Source: JASHPR01 sp963833885 (lineage in GTDB: Bacteria; Actinomycetota; Actinomycetes; Streptosporangiales; Streptosporangiaceae). Taken from it: 64,000 nt of DNA. The notes beneath the pieces were generated by a model. It had not been told where the DNA came from, searched no databases, and worked only from the letters and a program-made list of their open reading frames with translations. Positions 33,831 to 42,651 of the stretch are shown piece after piece; position 1 is the stretch's first letter; each line of letters opens with the position of its first letter. The stretch is taken from NCBI GenBank assembly GCA_963833885.1, contig CAWHZU010000028.1, positions 1 through 64,000 on the forward strand. Direction: 5' to 3'. Made by a program: the position numbers and the translations under genes.

Positions 33831-34527
33831 TCAATTGACCCCGACCGCCAGTAACTTCCTGCTAAGGCACGCCAGCAGTCACCGGGCCTGAGGGCGTTGC
33901 GTTGATCAACACACGTATTTGATCTTGTCGTGGCTGTCTAATCCCAGCTGCCATTATCATCAGCTCCCCCACCATTGCATGACAATTTAGAAATGATTGC
34001 CCTATGAGACGGAACCTCTTCACGAAGGGCGCCTCCTGGGCCGCCACCGCGACCCTGTCAACTCAGGCCTAACTGGGATAACCCATCCCAAGAATGGAGC
34101 CCCTGCGCGGCGATGCCAATCCGTCCTATGCCGGTTATTGAATTTCTATATCGAGCCAGGCAACCCACGCTCTGCTGACTCTGATCAAAAGGCACTAATA
34201 ACGCAGACCGGTCATCTGCCCGCGAATCGTCTCCGGGCTAGCGAGCCCTCCTGGAAAATGCAAAAAAGCCGGAGTCCCACGCACGGAGGAATGCCGAGCA
34301 CGGCATCAGGCTTCGCCGGGCGAGGTGACGGCGGCCAACCGCGACCGCCGGCCGGCAGGCCGCTCCAGCCATTGGAGCACGGCACCAGGTAACCCAAACC
34401 GACCGCCAAGGCGTCCCATTTTGCGTGCGGAGTTCGATTTTCGGCGCCTCTCTGACGAGGGTAGGGCAGCGCAGCCGATGTTGACGCGATATTCCAGCAC
34501 TGACGTTAACTGCCGAAAGGAATCTCG
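33831..34527. other. Noncoding, less GC-rich boundary region
   Basis: About 700 bases with no convincing gene. AT content is visibly higher than in the flanks (for example around 33940-34010 and 34140-34200), with small palindromes such as GTTGATCAAC and ATGCCG-AGCA-CGGCAT. TTGACG at 34481-34486 and GTTAAC at 34505-34510, 18 bases apart, could be a weak promoter for the next gene. It separates the sugar operon from the FtsK/WXG locus and could mark the edge of acquired DNA. Confidence 0.5.
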
Positions 34528-35115
34528 ATGCCCCTATTTGGAAAGCGCCGGGAAGTGCATTCGCCGTCGGCCACGACGCCTGTTGCGGCTCCCGAGCCTC
34601 CTCCAGCTCCGGCCGCCCCCGCTGCCGTGGCCACTCCCGCCAGCTCCGAGGAGGAGATGACGAAGGAGATGGCCTACTCCCTGGCGGCAATGTGCCAAGA
34701 AGCTTCCCGGCTCTACGACGAGTGCATCGACAAGGCAGACAAAAGCGAGAAGGCGCGCGCCATGTCTCAGACCGACTATGTCAATGGCGTCCAGCAGCAT
34801 CCGTTGTCGAAGCAGAGCTTTGCCGGCATGGCCGACAGGCTGGAGGCCGAGTTGCCCCTGTTGCTGCAGCAGCTCCGCGGGCTGTCGGCAAATGGTGAGA
34901 GCCGGTGGAGCGACTTCATGTTCCTGGCCGGAGGACCCAACTCGGATTTCTCCACGGCGATGCAGTGGTGCATACAGCACGGCATCGACAGCAACACCGT
35001 CAGCACGATCGCGGTGCAGGGGCTGTTCCTGAGGTGCGACTTCGGGCTGACGAAGGCGTCGTTCCTCAGAGAGAACGACAGGCTCAACGCTGCAATGGAA
35101 TCCAATCAGCAGTGA
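34528..35115 (+). CDS. Unknown protein with proline/alanine linker, first gene of the FtsK/WXG locus
   Basis: 195 residues; no family recognised. A short basic head (MPLFGKRREVH) and a Pro/Ala linker (about residues 12-40) precede a helical domain: EEEMTKEMAYSLAAMCQEAS, LYDECIDKADKSEKARAM, LSKQSFAGMADRLEAELPLLLQQLRG, and WSDFMFLAGGPNSDFSTAMQW. No signal peptide or membrane span. ATG 34528 has AAAGGA seven bases upstream. It ends 36 bases before the TPR-FtsK gene in the same direction, so it is probably part of the same system, perhaps as adaptor or chaperone (inference). Confidence 0.7.
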   Translation: MPLFGKRREVHSPSATTPVAAPEPPPAPAAPAAVATPASSEEEMTKEMAYSLAAMCQEASRLYDECIDKADKSEKARAMSQTDYVNGVQQHPLSKQSFAGMADRLEAELPLLLQQLRGLSANGESRWSDFMFLAGGPNSDFSTAMQWCIQHGIDSNTVSTIAVQGLFLRCDFGLTKASFLRENDRLNAAMESNQQ

Positions 35116-35151
35116 GCACGGCTCCGACAAGGCTCGATTGTTAGGGGATCA

Positions 35152-38100
35152 GTGGACGTCGATGAACTTCTCCGGCGGGGCCGGTCTTGCGCGGACTCGG
35201 GTGATCTAGACGGCGCGGTGGATGCGTACCGCCAGGCTGACGGTCTCGGGGACGCGGAAGCGGCGATCTTACTAGGTGAGACGTACCGGAAGCTGGGGCG
35301 CCAGCAACTGGCCGAGGCCGCCTATGCGCGGGCCGAGTCGCGTGGTCACATCGAGGCGCCGTTCTGCCTTGGCAACATGCTGAGCGACCTGGGCAACGCC
35401 GAAGGCGCGGAGAAGGCCTACAAGCGTGCCGTCGCCGGCGGAAGCCAGTTGGCGGCTTTCAACCTTGGCCTGCTGCTGGCCCAGTTTGGACGTCTCGATG
35501 AGGCGAAGTCGTACCTGCTCAAGGCTGAGGCGAACGGCGACGGTGAAGCGTCCTCCATCGTGGGGACGGTGATGGAAACGCAGGGTGACAAGAAGGGAGC
35601 GGCGGCGGCGTACCTGCGCGGTGCGGATGCTGGTGTCGGTGAAGCCGCTTTCAAACTGGGGCGGCTGCGCTACGGCGATGGCGACATGGATGGTGCGCGC
35701 GCCGCGTTCGAGCTGGCGGATGAGCTCGGGTACGAGGGTGCGAAGCAGACTCTGGATGCCTGGGACCGCGATGGCCGGAGCCAAGGCGAGAGTCCCCGGC
35801 CGAACGTCAACCAGGTCGTCGCGACCATCAACGCAGTGGTTACCGAACTGGCGAACCAGCGCTCGACTCTGCGCAGAAGCTGGATCGCAGCCAGCGTGCC
35901 GTGCCAGACGAGCGAGGCACGAGTCAGCGCTCTCGCCTCCGCTGCGGCATCCCTGCAGCAGCAGCTCGAAGAGGTCTGCAGCACCTTCGGTGTCGTGCCG
36001 GAGCCCGACAGGAAACAGCTGCCCTCTGCTCCACGACCGACGTCACATCCCGATGAGTGGGTTCAGCTCAGGCAGGGCGCGACGTCCCGGAGCGCCGCGA
36101 CGTCCTGGGAACTGTCCCTCGTTCAGGCTCACGCATTTGACGCCGACATCCAGTACGCCCGCAAGGCTTTGGTCGACGCTCGCGGCAAGCGGTTCTCTGG
36201 CTCTTTGCGGCAGGCGGCCATCGACGCCATTACCAGGTTCAAAGAGCGCCTGAACCTCCTCACCGAGGCACTCGGGCGGGTCAGGGCAGAGTTCACTGCC
36301 GCCGAGCAGGCCCGCGAGCAGGCCGTCAGGCAGGCACGAGATGAAGCGGCCCGGGCTATGGCGCCGACAGTTTCCGGGGCGAGCTCGGCGATGGGAGAGC
36401 TCCCGGCGTCGATGCAGCCATGGAGTAGCCCCAAGTGGGATACCTGGACTCCGGATGACGTGATCCCTGGGCTGCTGGTGACACTCGGCGGGTTCCTGAC
36501 GCCGAAGAGCGATTCCGGTCTTGGCAGCAACGCCCACTTCGGCACGGACATCAGTGTTCCGTGGAGTCTCCCGCTGCACCGCAGCTGGGCTGTCACCCAC
36601 AATCATGACAAGCGAGCGGCCGCACACAGCTTCATCCGGTCGCTCATGCTGCGGCACCTGGCTTCCGTGAGGCCTGGCGAGCTTCAGTTCACCATCTTCG
36701 ACCCCGTGGGGCTGGGCCAGACCGCGGGCGATCTGCTCGACCTCGCGGAATACGACGCCAGCATCATTGGCGGCAAGGTCTGGACCTCTGCGAAGGACCT
36801 GGACGCCCGTCTGACAGAGTTCTCTGCTCACATCGAGACGGTGATCCAGAAGTACCTGAGGACCAACTACAAGACGATCGACGACTTCAACGATGCCGCA
36901 GGTGAGATCGCCGAACCGTACCGGATTCTGGTGCTGTTCGACTCCCTCACGGGCATCAGTGAAGAATCGTTGATGAAGCTGAAGAGCATCGTCGAAAATG
37001 GCCCCCGGTGTGGCGTCTTCACTATTGCCGCTGTCGATGGGTCGATCCAGCCCGCCTACGGCGTCGATCCGACCCAGATCATCAGCTCGATGAGCCAGCT
37101 CAACCTCGAGGCCGGTTTTTCCGAAAACGTGGCCGGGTACTCACTGGAGTTCTCATTCGAGCCGGCGGCGCTGCCGGAACAATCCGATGTGGCCAAGCGT
37201 GTCGTAGAGCTCATCGGCCGAGGCAACCTCGCTCGTACCGAGGCGCCGGTGACATTCGACAAGGCCTTCCAGCTGTTCGGGAGCGTCGCATCGCGCGGCA
37301 TCAACCCTGAGCTTCCGGAAGCTGCAATCACGACCACGGTGGCCGACTCGAATACCTGGTGGAATGGCAACAGCACGAGAGGGCTGTTCGCTCCCATCGG
37401 CCAGAAGGGGGCACGCGATGCGGCCATCCTGGGACTAGACTCCCGTGACCGCTCCGGCGCGCTGCTGGTCGGCCGCCAGGGCTCCGGAAAGTCGACGCTG
37501 CTCCACACGTACATCGCCGGGCTGACCACGCTTTACGGACCGAAGGAGCTGGAGCTCTACCTCATCGACTTCAAGGAGGGCGTCGAGTTCAAGGCGTACG
37601 CCGAGGAAGGCCTCCCGCACGCCAAGGTCATCGCCATCGAGTCCGACCGCGAGTTCGGACTCAGCGTGCTCGAGTCTCTCGAGGCAGAGATGTCCGACCG
37701 AGCTGAGATTCTTCGTGGCACCGGCGGCCGTCACTCTGGTATGCAAGGGCTGCGTGAGGTCACCGGCCAGACGCTGGCGCGCATTCTGCTGGTTTTCGAT
37801 GAGTTCCAGGTGCTGTTCGCCCGCAACGACAAGGTCGGGATCGCGGCCGCGGAGAAACTGGAAAAGATCATCCGCCAGGGACGCGGCTTCGGTATCCACG
37901 TTCTTCTTGGATCCCAGAGTCTCGCCGGGCTGGACGCACTCGGGTCACACGTCCTGCCGCTTCTCCCCGTCCGGATTCTGCTGCCCGCGACTGAGGCGGA
38001 CGCCCGCAAGGTGCTGCGCGAGAACAACACGGAGGGCGACTACCTCATAACCCACGGCGATGGGATTCTGAACGCCGCCAGCGGCATAGTCGAGGCCAAC

Positions 38101-39075
38101 GAACGATTCAAGGGCGCACTACTGTCGGAGAACGAGCGGGTTGCCCGCCTCCGGGTGATGCGGGGGAAGGCAGACCAGGCTGGATTCGCCCGTCGTCCTG
38201 CGGTGTTCGAGGGCAACGCCACCGTGCCGCTGGACTCCCAGGACCCGCACCAGTTCCGGGAGGAGCTGGCGGCAACCGGCGGGGCGCCTGTGCGCCTTCG
38301 GGCAGGATCCCCGATGTCCGGCGGCGACGTCGGGGACCTGGTGCTGAGCCGCGAGGGTGGTTTCAACGTGCTAGCCGTCGTCCGTGGCGCAGCAGGTGAC
38401 GGAGCCGACACCGAGCCGGCGAGCAGCCTAGCCCACGGGCTGCTGAGCGCAGCCGTGCTTTCGGCCGCGATGACGTCTGCGGCCATCGACGTCATCGACT
38501 TCATGCCGGTCGACGACGGCCTCGACACGGCACTAGAGCCGCTCCTGGACCAGGGCCGGATCACCCTTCGCCGCCGCCGCGCGTTCGCGGACACACTGGA
38601 CAGCTACGCGGCCGAGGTGAATGACCGCGTCGACCACGACGACTATGGCGGCAGAACCAAGATCCTCTTCCTGTTCGGCGTTCACCGCGCCCGGGTACTC
38701 GACTCCGACATGGGCAGCCTGGACGTTGACGCTGAGCTCGTGGAGAAGCTGGAGCGGGTGATGCGCGACGGGCCGGAGGTCGGCATCCACGTGTGGATCT
38801 GGGCAGACAGTGTCGCCGGCGCTTCCCGCCGCCTCACCCCGCGCATGATGCGGGAGGCTGGCTGGCGCGTCGCCGGAAGGATGAGCACCGAAGACTCCCA
38901 CTCGCTGCTGGGCACCGGTCAGGCTGGCGACCTGCGTGAGAGCCAGCTCATCTTGGCGAACGACGATCGAGGTGTGGCCATGCGGGTTATCTCCTACGCG
39001 AGACCGTCACGTCAGTGGCTCGAACGGCTCCTCATCCCCACGACTGCGAGCGAGAAGAGCCCATGGCTGGTGTGA
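35152..39075 (+). CDS. TPR/Sel1 protein fused to EccC-like triple FtsK/SpoIIIE ATPase
   Basis: 1307 residues, no membrane span. Residues 1-205 are TPR/Sel1-like repeats (AYRQADGLGDAEAAILLGE, AYKRAVAGGSQLAAFNLGLLL). A helical region (220-420) follows. Then three FtsK/SpoIIIE-type modules: the first (about 440-640) keeps the fold (LPLHRSWAVTHNHDKRAAA, FDPVGLGQTAGDL, ILVLFDSLTG) but lacks a P-loop; the second (about 740-1010) is intact, with Walker A GRQGSGKST at 774-782, LIDFKEG, and Walker B ILLVFDEFQ with Asp/Glu at 883-884; the third (about 1060-1290) is again degenerate. This 1-active, 2-degenerate arrangement recalls EccC of type VII secretion, but TPRs replace the membrane anchor. GTG 35152 start. 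The WXG100-like gene overlaps its 3' end by 13 bases. Confidence 0.88.
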   Translation: MDVDELLRRGRSCADSGDLDGAVDAYRQADGLGDAEAAILLGETYRKLGRQQLAEAAYARAESRGHIEAPFCLGNMLSDLGNAEGAEKAYKRAVAGGSQLAAFNLGLLLAQFGRLDEAKSYLLKAEANGDGEASSIVGTVMETQGDKKGAAAAYLRGADAGVGEAAFKLGRLRYGDGDMDGARAAFELADELGYEGAKQTLDAWDRDGRSQGESPRPNVNQVVATINAVVTELANQRSTLRRSWIAASVPCQTSEARVSALASAAASLQQQLEEVCSTFGVVPEPDRKQLPSAPRPTSHPDEWVQLRQGATSRSAATSWELSLVQAHAFDADIQYARKALVDARGKRFSGSLRQAAIDAITRFKERLNLLTEALGRVRAEFTAAEQAREQAVRQARDEAARAMAPTVSGASSAMGELPASMQPWSSPKWDTWTPDDVIPGLLVTLGGFLTPKSDSGLGSNAHFGTDISVPWSLPLHRSWAVTHNHDKRAAAHSFIRSLMLRHLASVRPGELQFTIFDPVGLGQTAGDLLDLAEYDASIIGGKVWTSAKDLDARLTEFSAHIETVIQKYLRTNYKTIDDFNDAAGEIAEPYRILVLFDSLTGISEESLMKLKSIVENGPRCGVFTIAAVDGSIQPAYGVDPTQIISSMSQLNLEAGFSENVAGYSLEFSFEPAALPEQSDVAKRVVELIGRGNLARTEAPVTFDKAFQLFGSVASRGINPELPEAAITTTVADSNTWWNGNSTRGLFAPIGQKGARDAAILGLDSRDRSGALLVGRQGSGKSTLLHTYIAGLTTLYGPKELELYLIDFKEGVEFKAYAEEGLPHAKVIAIESDREFGLSVLESLEAEMSDRAEILRGTGGRHSGMQGLREVTGQTLARILLVFDEFQVLFARNDKVGIAAAEKLEKIIRQGRGFGIHVLLGSQSLAGLDALGSHVLPLLPVRILLPATEADARKVLRENNTEGDYLITHGDGILNAASGIVEANERFKGALLSENERVARLRVMRGKADQAGFARRPAVFEGNATVPLDSQDPHQFREELAATGGAPVRLRAGSPMSGGDVGDLVLSREGGFNVLAVVRGAAGDGADTEPASSLAHGLLSAAVLSAAMTSAAIDVIDFMPVDDGLDTALEPLLDQGRITLRRRRAFADTLDSYAAEVNDRVDHDDYGGRTKILFLFGVHRARVLDSDMGSLDVDAELVEKLERVMRDGPEVGIHVWIWADSVAGASRRLTPRMMREAGWRVAGRMSTEDSHSLLGTGQAGDLRESQLILANDDRGVAMRVISYARPSRQWLERLLIPTTASEKSPWLV

Positions 39076-39329
39076 TCGCGGACCCCGAGAAGCTGAAGCA
39101 GCTCGCCAAGACACTGAATAGCTCTGCCGACCAGCTTCACCAGATCGCCCGCAACCTGACCAGGGCGCTGGACTCGTCCGGGTGGGACGACGCCGAGCGG
39201 CAAAGGTTCGAGCAGGAGTTCCGGCACTCCATGAGGAACTTGACTCAAATCGCCGAGCTGCTGAAGAGCCAGTACGCGCCCGGCCTGCAGAGGAAGGCGG
39301 CGGCGCTGGAGCAATACAAGGGCCGCTGA
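39063..39329 (+). CDS. WXG100-like small helical protein
   Basis: 88 residues forming two predicted helices around a central turn SSGWDDAERQRFEQEF. This resembles WXG100/Esx proteins, with W-D-D instead of W-x-G: ADPEKLKQLAKTLNSSADQLHQIARNL before and RHSMRNLTQIAELLKSQ after the turn. Such proteins are substrates and activators of EccC-type ATPases. ATG 39063 overlaps the stop of the TPR-FtsK gene by 13 bases, so the two are surely coexpressed. No C-terminal YxxxD/E secretion motif is evident. Confidence 0.8.
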   Translation: MAGVIADPEKLKQLAKTLNSSADQLHQIARNLTRALDSSGWDDAERQRFEQEFRHSMRNLTQIAELLKSQYAPGLQRKAAALEQYKGR

Positions 39330-39334
39330 TCGTC

Positions 39335-40180
39335 GTGACCCCGGTACGCACCCGCGAAGAGGCGCTGGCGCTCGTCGCCAGCGCGCTGTCGACGTTCGAT
39401 GAGCAGGTCGGCGCGGTCCTGACCCAGGCGACAGCTGTTGCCAGCGGCGCGCTCCAGCAGGCCGGGGACGCGGTCCAGCGCTGCGAGACCAAGGTCTGCG
39501 CGTTGGAGGCCGTGCTGGTCGCGGCCAAACAGGACGAGCGGCAGCGCGTCCAGGCGGAGCTCGTCCGGGCGCGCGAGCAGTTGAATCAGGCCCGCCGGGC
39601 GTACCGGCGAGTTGCCGACGTCTCCGGATGCGCCCGCACTCTGCAGCGCTCATATGCGCAACAGTGCAGCCCGATCCTTGCCGCAGCGCGACGACACCTG
39701 GCTGGCCGAGTCACGGCGGTAGAGCAGTACCTCGGCGGTCGCGGCGGAGGAGCCAGCGGAAGTGGCAGGCCGGCCGGAGCGGGATCGGATGGTCTTGGCG
39801 CCGTGCTGGCCGGCTTGGGCATGACGAGCGTCAGCGTGTCCGCAGCTGACCTGGGCGACATGCCTGCCCAGGTCGGTTTCAACCGGGGTGGGCTGTCGCG
39901 CGGGGACTACCGCTGGGCCGTCCAGACCTGGAACGACACGGTCGGCCCGGGTATAGCCCGCGGAATGACCAGGGAGGACTTCGAGGCTCGCGATAACAGG
40001 AAACCTTGCGCGCCGCCTCTTCGGCGGACGGCCGACGTCTACGACCTGTTCCTCGGCCCGGATGCGATCCGCGCCGACCGGAGGCCAGACGGCTCCCTGA
40101 ACATCGGGAACGGTCGTCACCGGCTTCAGATCGCCCGTGAGCTCGGGATCAAGGACCTTCCGGGCCGGGTGTTCGGATGA
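39335..40180 (+). CDS. Helical protein with C-terminal ParB/Srx-like domain, candidate effector
   Basis: 281 residues. Residues 1-130 are long helices (EEALALVASALSTFDEQVGAVL, ERQRVQAELVRAREQLNQARRAYRRV), resembling helical N-termini of type VII substrates. A Gly/Ser linker (GGRGGGASGSGRPAGAG) leads to a C-terminal domain: GGLSRGDYRWAVQTWNDTVG, then DVYDLFLGPDAIRADRRPDG and NIGNGRHRLQIARELGIKDLP. The NGRHRL-xx-A-xELG pattern is that of ParB/sulfiredoxin-like domains, which include nuclease toxins. GTG 39335 starts five bases after the WXG-like stop. Effector, or a DNA-binding partner of the ATPase, are both possible. Confidence 0.7.
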   Translation: MTPVRTREEALALVASALSTFDEQVGAVLTQATAVASGALQQAGDAVQRCETKVCALEAVLVAAKQDERQRVQAELVRAREQLNQARRAYRRVADVSGCARTLQRSYAQQCSPILAAARRHLAGRVTAVEQYLGGRGGGASGSGRPAGAGSDGLGAVLAGLGMTSVSVSAADLGDMPAQVGFNRGGLSRGDYRWAVQTWNDTVGPGIARGMTREDFEARDNRKPCAPPLRRTADVYDLFLGPDAIRADRRPDGSLNIGNGRHRLQIARELGIKDLPGRVFG

Positions 40181-40404
40181 GGGCGTCACTGGATGCGCGG
40201 GCAGCGGCAATGGCCGGCTGCCGTCAGGCACTGGAACGCGCACTGACCGACGCGCGCTCCCAGTGGAACGACTCGGTACGCTCGTCGTTCGACCAGCGGT
40301 ACGCGGAACCGGTGCTCCAGGCCGCCCGCAAGATCGAGTCGGAACTGGCTGACCTGGCCGGGCAGTTGGCCAGTGCGATGAGGGATCTCGAAAACCTGCG
40401 CTGA
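40177..40404 (+). CDS. Second small helical protein of the FtsK/WXG locus
   Basis: 75 residues, start ATG overlapping the preceding stop (ATGA). Two helices (SLDARAAAMAGCRQALERAL and YAEPVLQAARKIESELADLAGQL) flank ARSQWNDSVRSSFDQRY, a W-N-D turn similar in shape to the WXG turn. It may be a partner of the 88-residue protein, in the way EsxA and EsxB pair, or an antidote for the preceding gene product. No signal peptide. Confidence 0.7.
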   Translation: MRASLDARAAAMAGCRQALERALTDARSQWNDSVRSSFDQRYAEPVLQAARKIESELADLAGQLASAMRDLENLR

Positions 40405-40453
40405 ACTCAGGAGAATGTGATCTTGGTGCCGACGGGTGGGGCAGCCCTCCCTG

Positions 40454-41566
40454 TTACCCTTCGAGCCCCCACGCGGAGATCGCCGCGTCCGCCACGATCC
40501 GGAGCTTGCGGAACTGGTCCTGCTGCGAGAGCTTGTTCCCGCCCTTGGCCACCGACGCGAAGCCGCACTGCGGGCTGACCGCCAGGTTGTCGATGTCGAC
40601 GTACTGCGCGGCCTCGTCGATCCGCGCCACGACCTCGTCGACGTCCTCGAGCTGCGGCGTCTTCGTGCTCACCAGGCCGAGGACGACGACCTTTCCCTGG
40701 GGCACGTAGCGCAGCGGCTCGAATCCGCCGGCCCGGTCGTCGTCGAACTCGAGCAGAAACCGGTCGACGGGGAGCGAGCCGAACAGCCGCTCGGCAATCG
40801 GGTCGTAGCCGCCCTCGGCGAGCCAGCGGCTCGAGTTGTTTCCGCGGCAGACGTGCATGCCGATCGATGCGCCTTCCGGGCGCTGCACGCCCTCGACGGC
40901 CGCCGCGTCGGCCGCGAGCATCCGGGTGAACGCGTCGCCGGGCTCACCGCCGTCTCCCGACCATATGTGCGAGCTCAGGAACTCGGAATAGGCGGGATTG
41001 TCGAACTGGACGTACCTGACGCCCTCGGCGAAAAGCGCCTCGACCTCCGCCCGCATACAGGCTGCTATCTCCGCGCCGAGTTCCTCGCGCGAGTTGTAGA
41101 CCTTATCGGTGACGCCATCGCGCCAGAAGTGCTCGGCGACAAACCCCGGGGCGATCAGCGTCATCTTGATGTTGCGACTGGTGACGCTGCGCAGGAATCC
41201 GACTTCACCCTCGGTGATCCGGCGCCGCTGCTGCAGGCGGCCGGTGACTATGTACGCCGTGCCGGGCAGTTTCACCATGCCGTCAGGCCCGTGCCACGGC
41301 ATCTGGAATTCCTTTGCCGTAATGCCGTCGAAGGCGTCGACGATGCCGGCCCGGAAGTCGGCGCGCCGGAACTCACCGTCGGTGAAGACGTCGACACCGG
41401 CCTCCTTCTCCATCTTGACCGCGGCCGCGATGGCCTCGTTCTCGGCTTCCCGGAGTTCCTCAGGGCTGATCTCCTTCGCCTCGGCGCGCCTGCGGGCCTC
41501 GAGCAGCGACGGCGGCCGCAGCAGGCTCCCCACCTGGTCGCCACGGAACTTGAAGGTAACCGGCAT
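40454..41566 (-). CDS. MetE-like (cobalamin-independent methionine synthase II family) protein
   Basis: 370 residues, corresponding to the C-terminal catalytic half of MetE. The barrel shows RGDQVGSLLRPPSLLEARR, DVFTDGEFRRADF, VRYVQFDNPAYSEFLS, GMHVCRGNNSSRWL and NLAVSPQCGFASVAKGGN; the His and Cys of MHVC and the Cys of PQCGF are the expected zinc ligands for thiol activation. Such stand-alone proteins in catabolic clusters are often not methionine synthases but thiol transferases related to epoxyalkane:CoM transferase. ATG 41566 has AGGAG upstream. It follows the hydrolase gene on the same strand. Confidence 0.85.
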   Translation of the reverse strand: MPVTFKFRGDQVGSLLRPPSLLEARRRAEAKEISPEELREAENEAIAAAVKMEKEAGVDVFTDGEFRRADFRAGIVDAFDGITAKEFQMPWHGPDGMVKLPGTAYIVTGRLQQRRRITEGEVGFLRSVTSRNIKMTLIAPGFVAEHFWRDGVTDKVYNSREELGAEIAACMRAEVEALFAEGVRYVQFDNPAYSEFLSSHIWSGDGGEPGDAFTRMLAADAAAVEGVQRPEGASIGMHVCRGNNSSRWLAEGGYDPIAERLFGSLPVDRFLLEFDDDRAGGFEPLRYVPQGKVVVLGLVSTKTPQLEDVDEVVARIDEAAQYVDIDNLAVSPQCGFASVAKGGNKLSQQDQFRKLRIVADAAISAWGLEG

Positions 41567-41570
41567 GTCC

Positions 41571-42407
41571 TCATCTCCTCGCTGGTGACGGCCGCTCGGC
41601 TGGCGGTGCGGGCGTGGTGGCGGCTGACCCGGGATAGACCGTCTCCAGGGCACGCTCCAGGGCGCCGTTGAACAGGCCGGGCGCCTCCCAGTACATCGAG
41701 TGCGGCGCGCCCGGGACCATGTCGACCCGCGCCTCCGGCAGCAGCTCCGCAACGCGCCGGTACGTCGCCGGCCGGAGCACCGCGTCATCCCCGCCCGCAA
41801 TGAAGCAGACGCGGACGCCCGCCGCGATCGCGTCCTCGACCTGCCCGAGTGTGGTCGCGCCGACCCACTGGTTGCGCAGATTGGGCACCCGGGCGGCGTT
41901 GAACGTGCCCATCTGCTGAAACAGGAAGACCTTTTCGGGCTCTGATTCCTGGATCCGCTTGCTCATCAGGCGGTCTATGACCGGCAGCTTCTCGGCCTCT
42001 GCCCGGTCGGCGCGGACCATCGCCATTATCTCGTCGTTGTTGATGCCGCCGAGCGAGTGCGCGAGGATGACGCCTGCCACCCGATCCGGATGGCGCACGG
42101 CCACGCTGAGCGACGGCGGACCGCCCAGTGACTGGCCCACCAGAGCGGCCCGCTCAATGCCGGCCGCGTCGAGGACCGCGACGATGCACCCGGGAAATTC
42201 ATGAGTATCGTATTCGCTGCGGCCGGAGTCCGAATTGCCGAACCCGGGGAAGTCGAGTGCCACGAGCGAATAGCGGTCGCGAAAGAAAGGGATCTGCTGC
42301 CACCAGATCGCGTGATGGCCGCCCGCGCCATGCGCGAGCACCACTGCGGGACCCTCGCCGTGGATTTCGTAGTAAACCCGTGTCCCATTAGCGATGGCAA
42401 AGCCCAT
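41571..42407 (-). CDS. Alpha/beta hydrolase
   Basis: About 278 residues. Oxyanion hole region LAHGAGGHHAIWWQQ, nucleophile elbow GQSLGG, acid region FIAGGDDAVL and catalytic His in MVPGAPHSMYWEAPGLFN. Both ATG 42407 and GTG 42413 are possible starts. The C-terminal VPGAPHSMYWE block is nearly the same as in the gene remnant at 61230-61499, so the two are paralogous. Runs ahead of the MetE-like gene on the minus strand and is divergent from the aldehyde dehydrogenase. Confidence 0.88.
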   Translation of the reverse strand: MGFAIANGTRVYYEIHGEGPAVVLAHGAGGHHAIWWQQIPFFRDRYSLVALDFPGFGNSDSGRSEYDTHEFPGCIVAVLDAAGIERAALVGQSLGGPPSLSVAVRHPDRVAGVILAHSLGGINNDEIMAMVRADRAEAEKLPVIDRLMSKRIQESEPEKVFLFQQMGTFNAARVPNLRNQWVGATTLGQVEDAIAAGVRVCFIAGGDDAVLRPATYRRVAELLPEARVDMVPGAPHSMYWEAPGLFNGALERALETVYPGSAATTPAPPAERPSPARR

Positions 42408-42651
42408 CGTCACCCACCAGTCCCGACCGGTATGTCAATGCGGATCGGGAGTCATCGTCTCATTCGGGCAGTGCCGTCGTCGGCATACTTATGTTGCGTG
42501 GGCTGCATCGAAACCGCTCCAAGGCTCCTGCGCCTGGAGCGAAAGCTAAGGTTGCGCTTCTGTTTGCTGACCTTGGCGCCGGTGCTTCCTAAGATGACCA
42601 GCGCCGCACTTTGGTCATCCGGTGCGGCGCGGGAAGCCAACAGGGAGCTGC

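Noticed and set aside
34003..34071. A 22-codon ORF (MRRNLFTKGASWAATATLST...) in the noncoding boundary.
   Set aside because: No ribosome site and no neighbour it would serve; too short to support.
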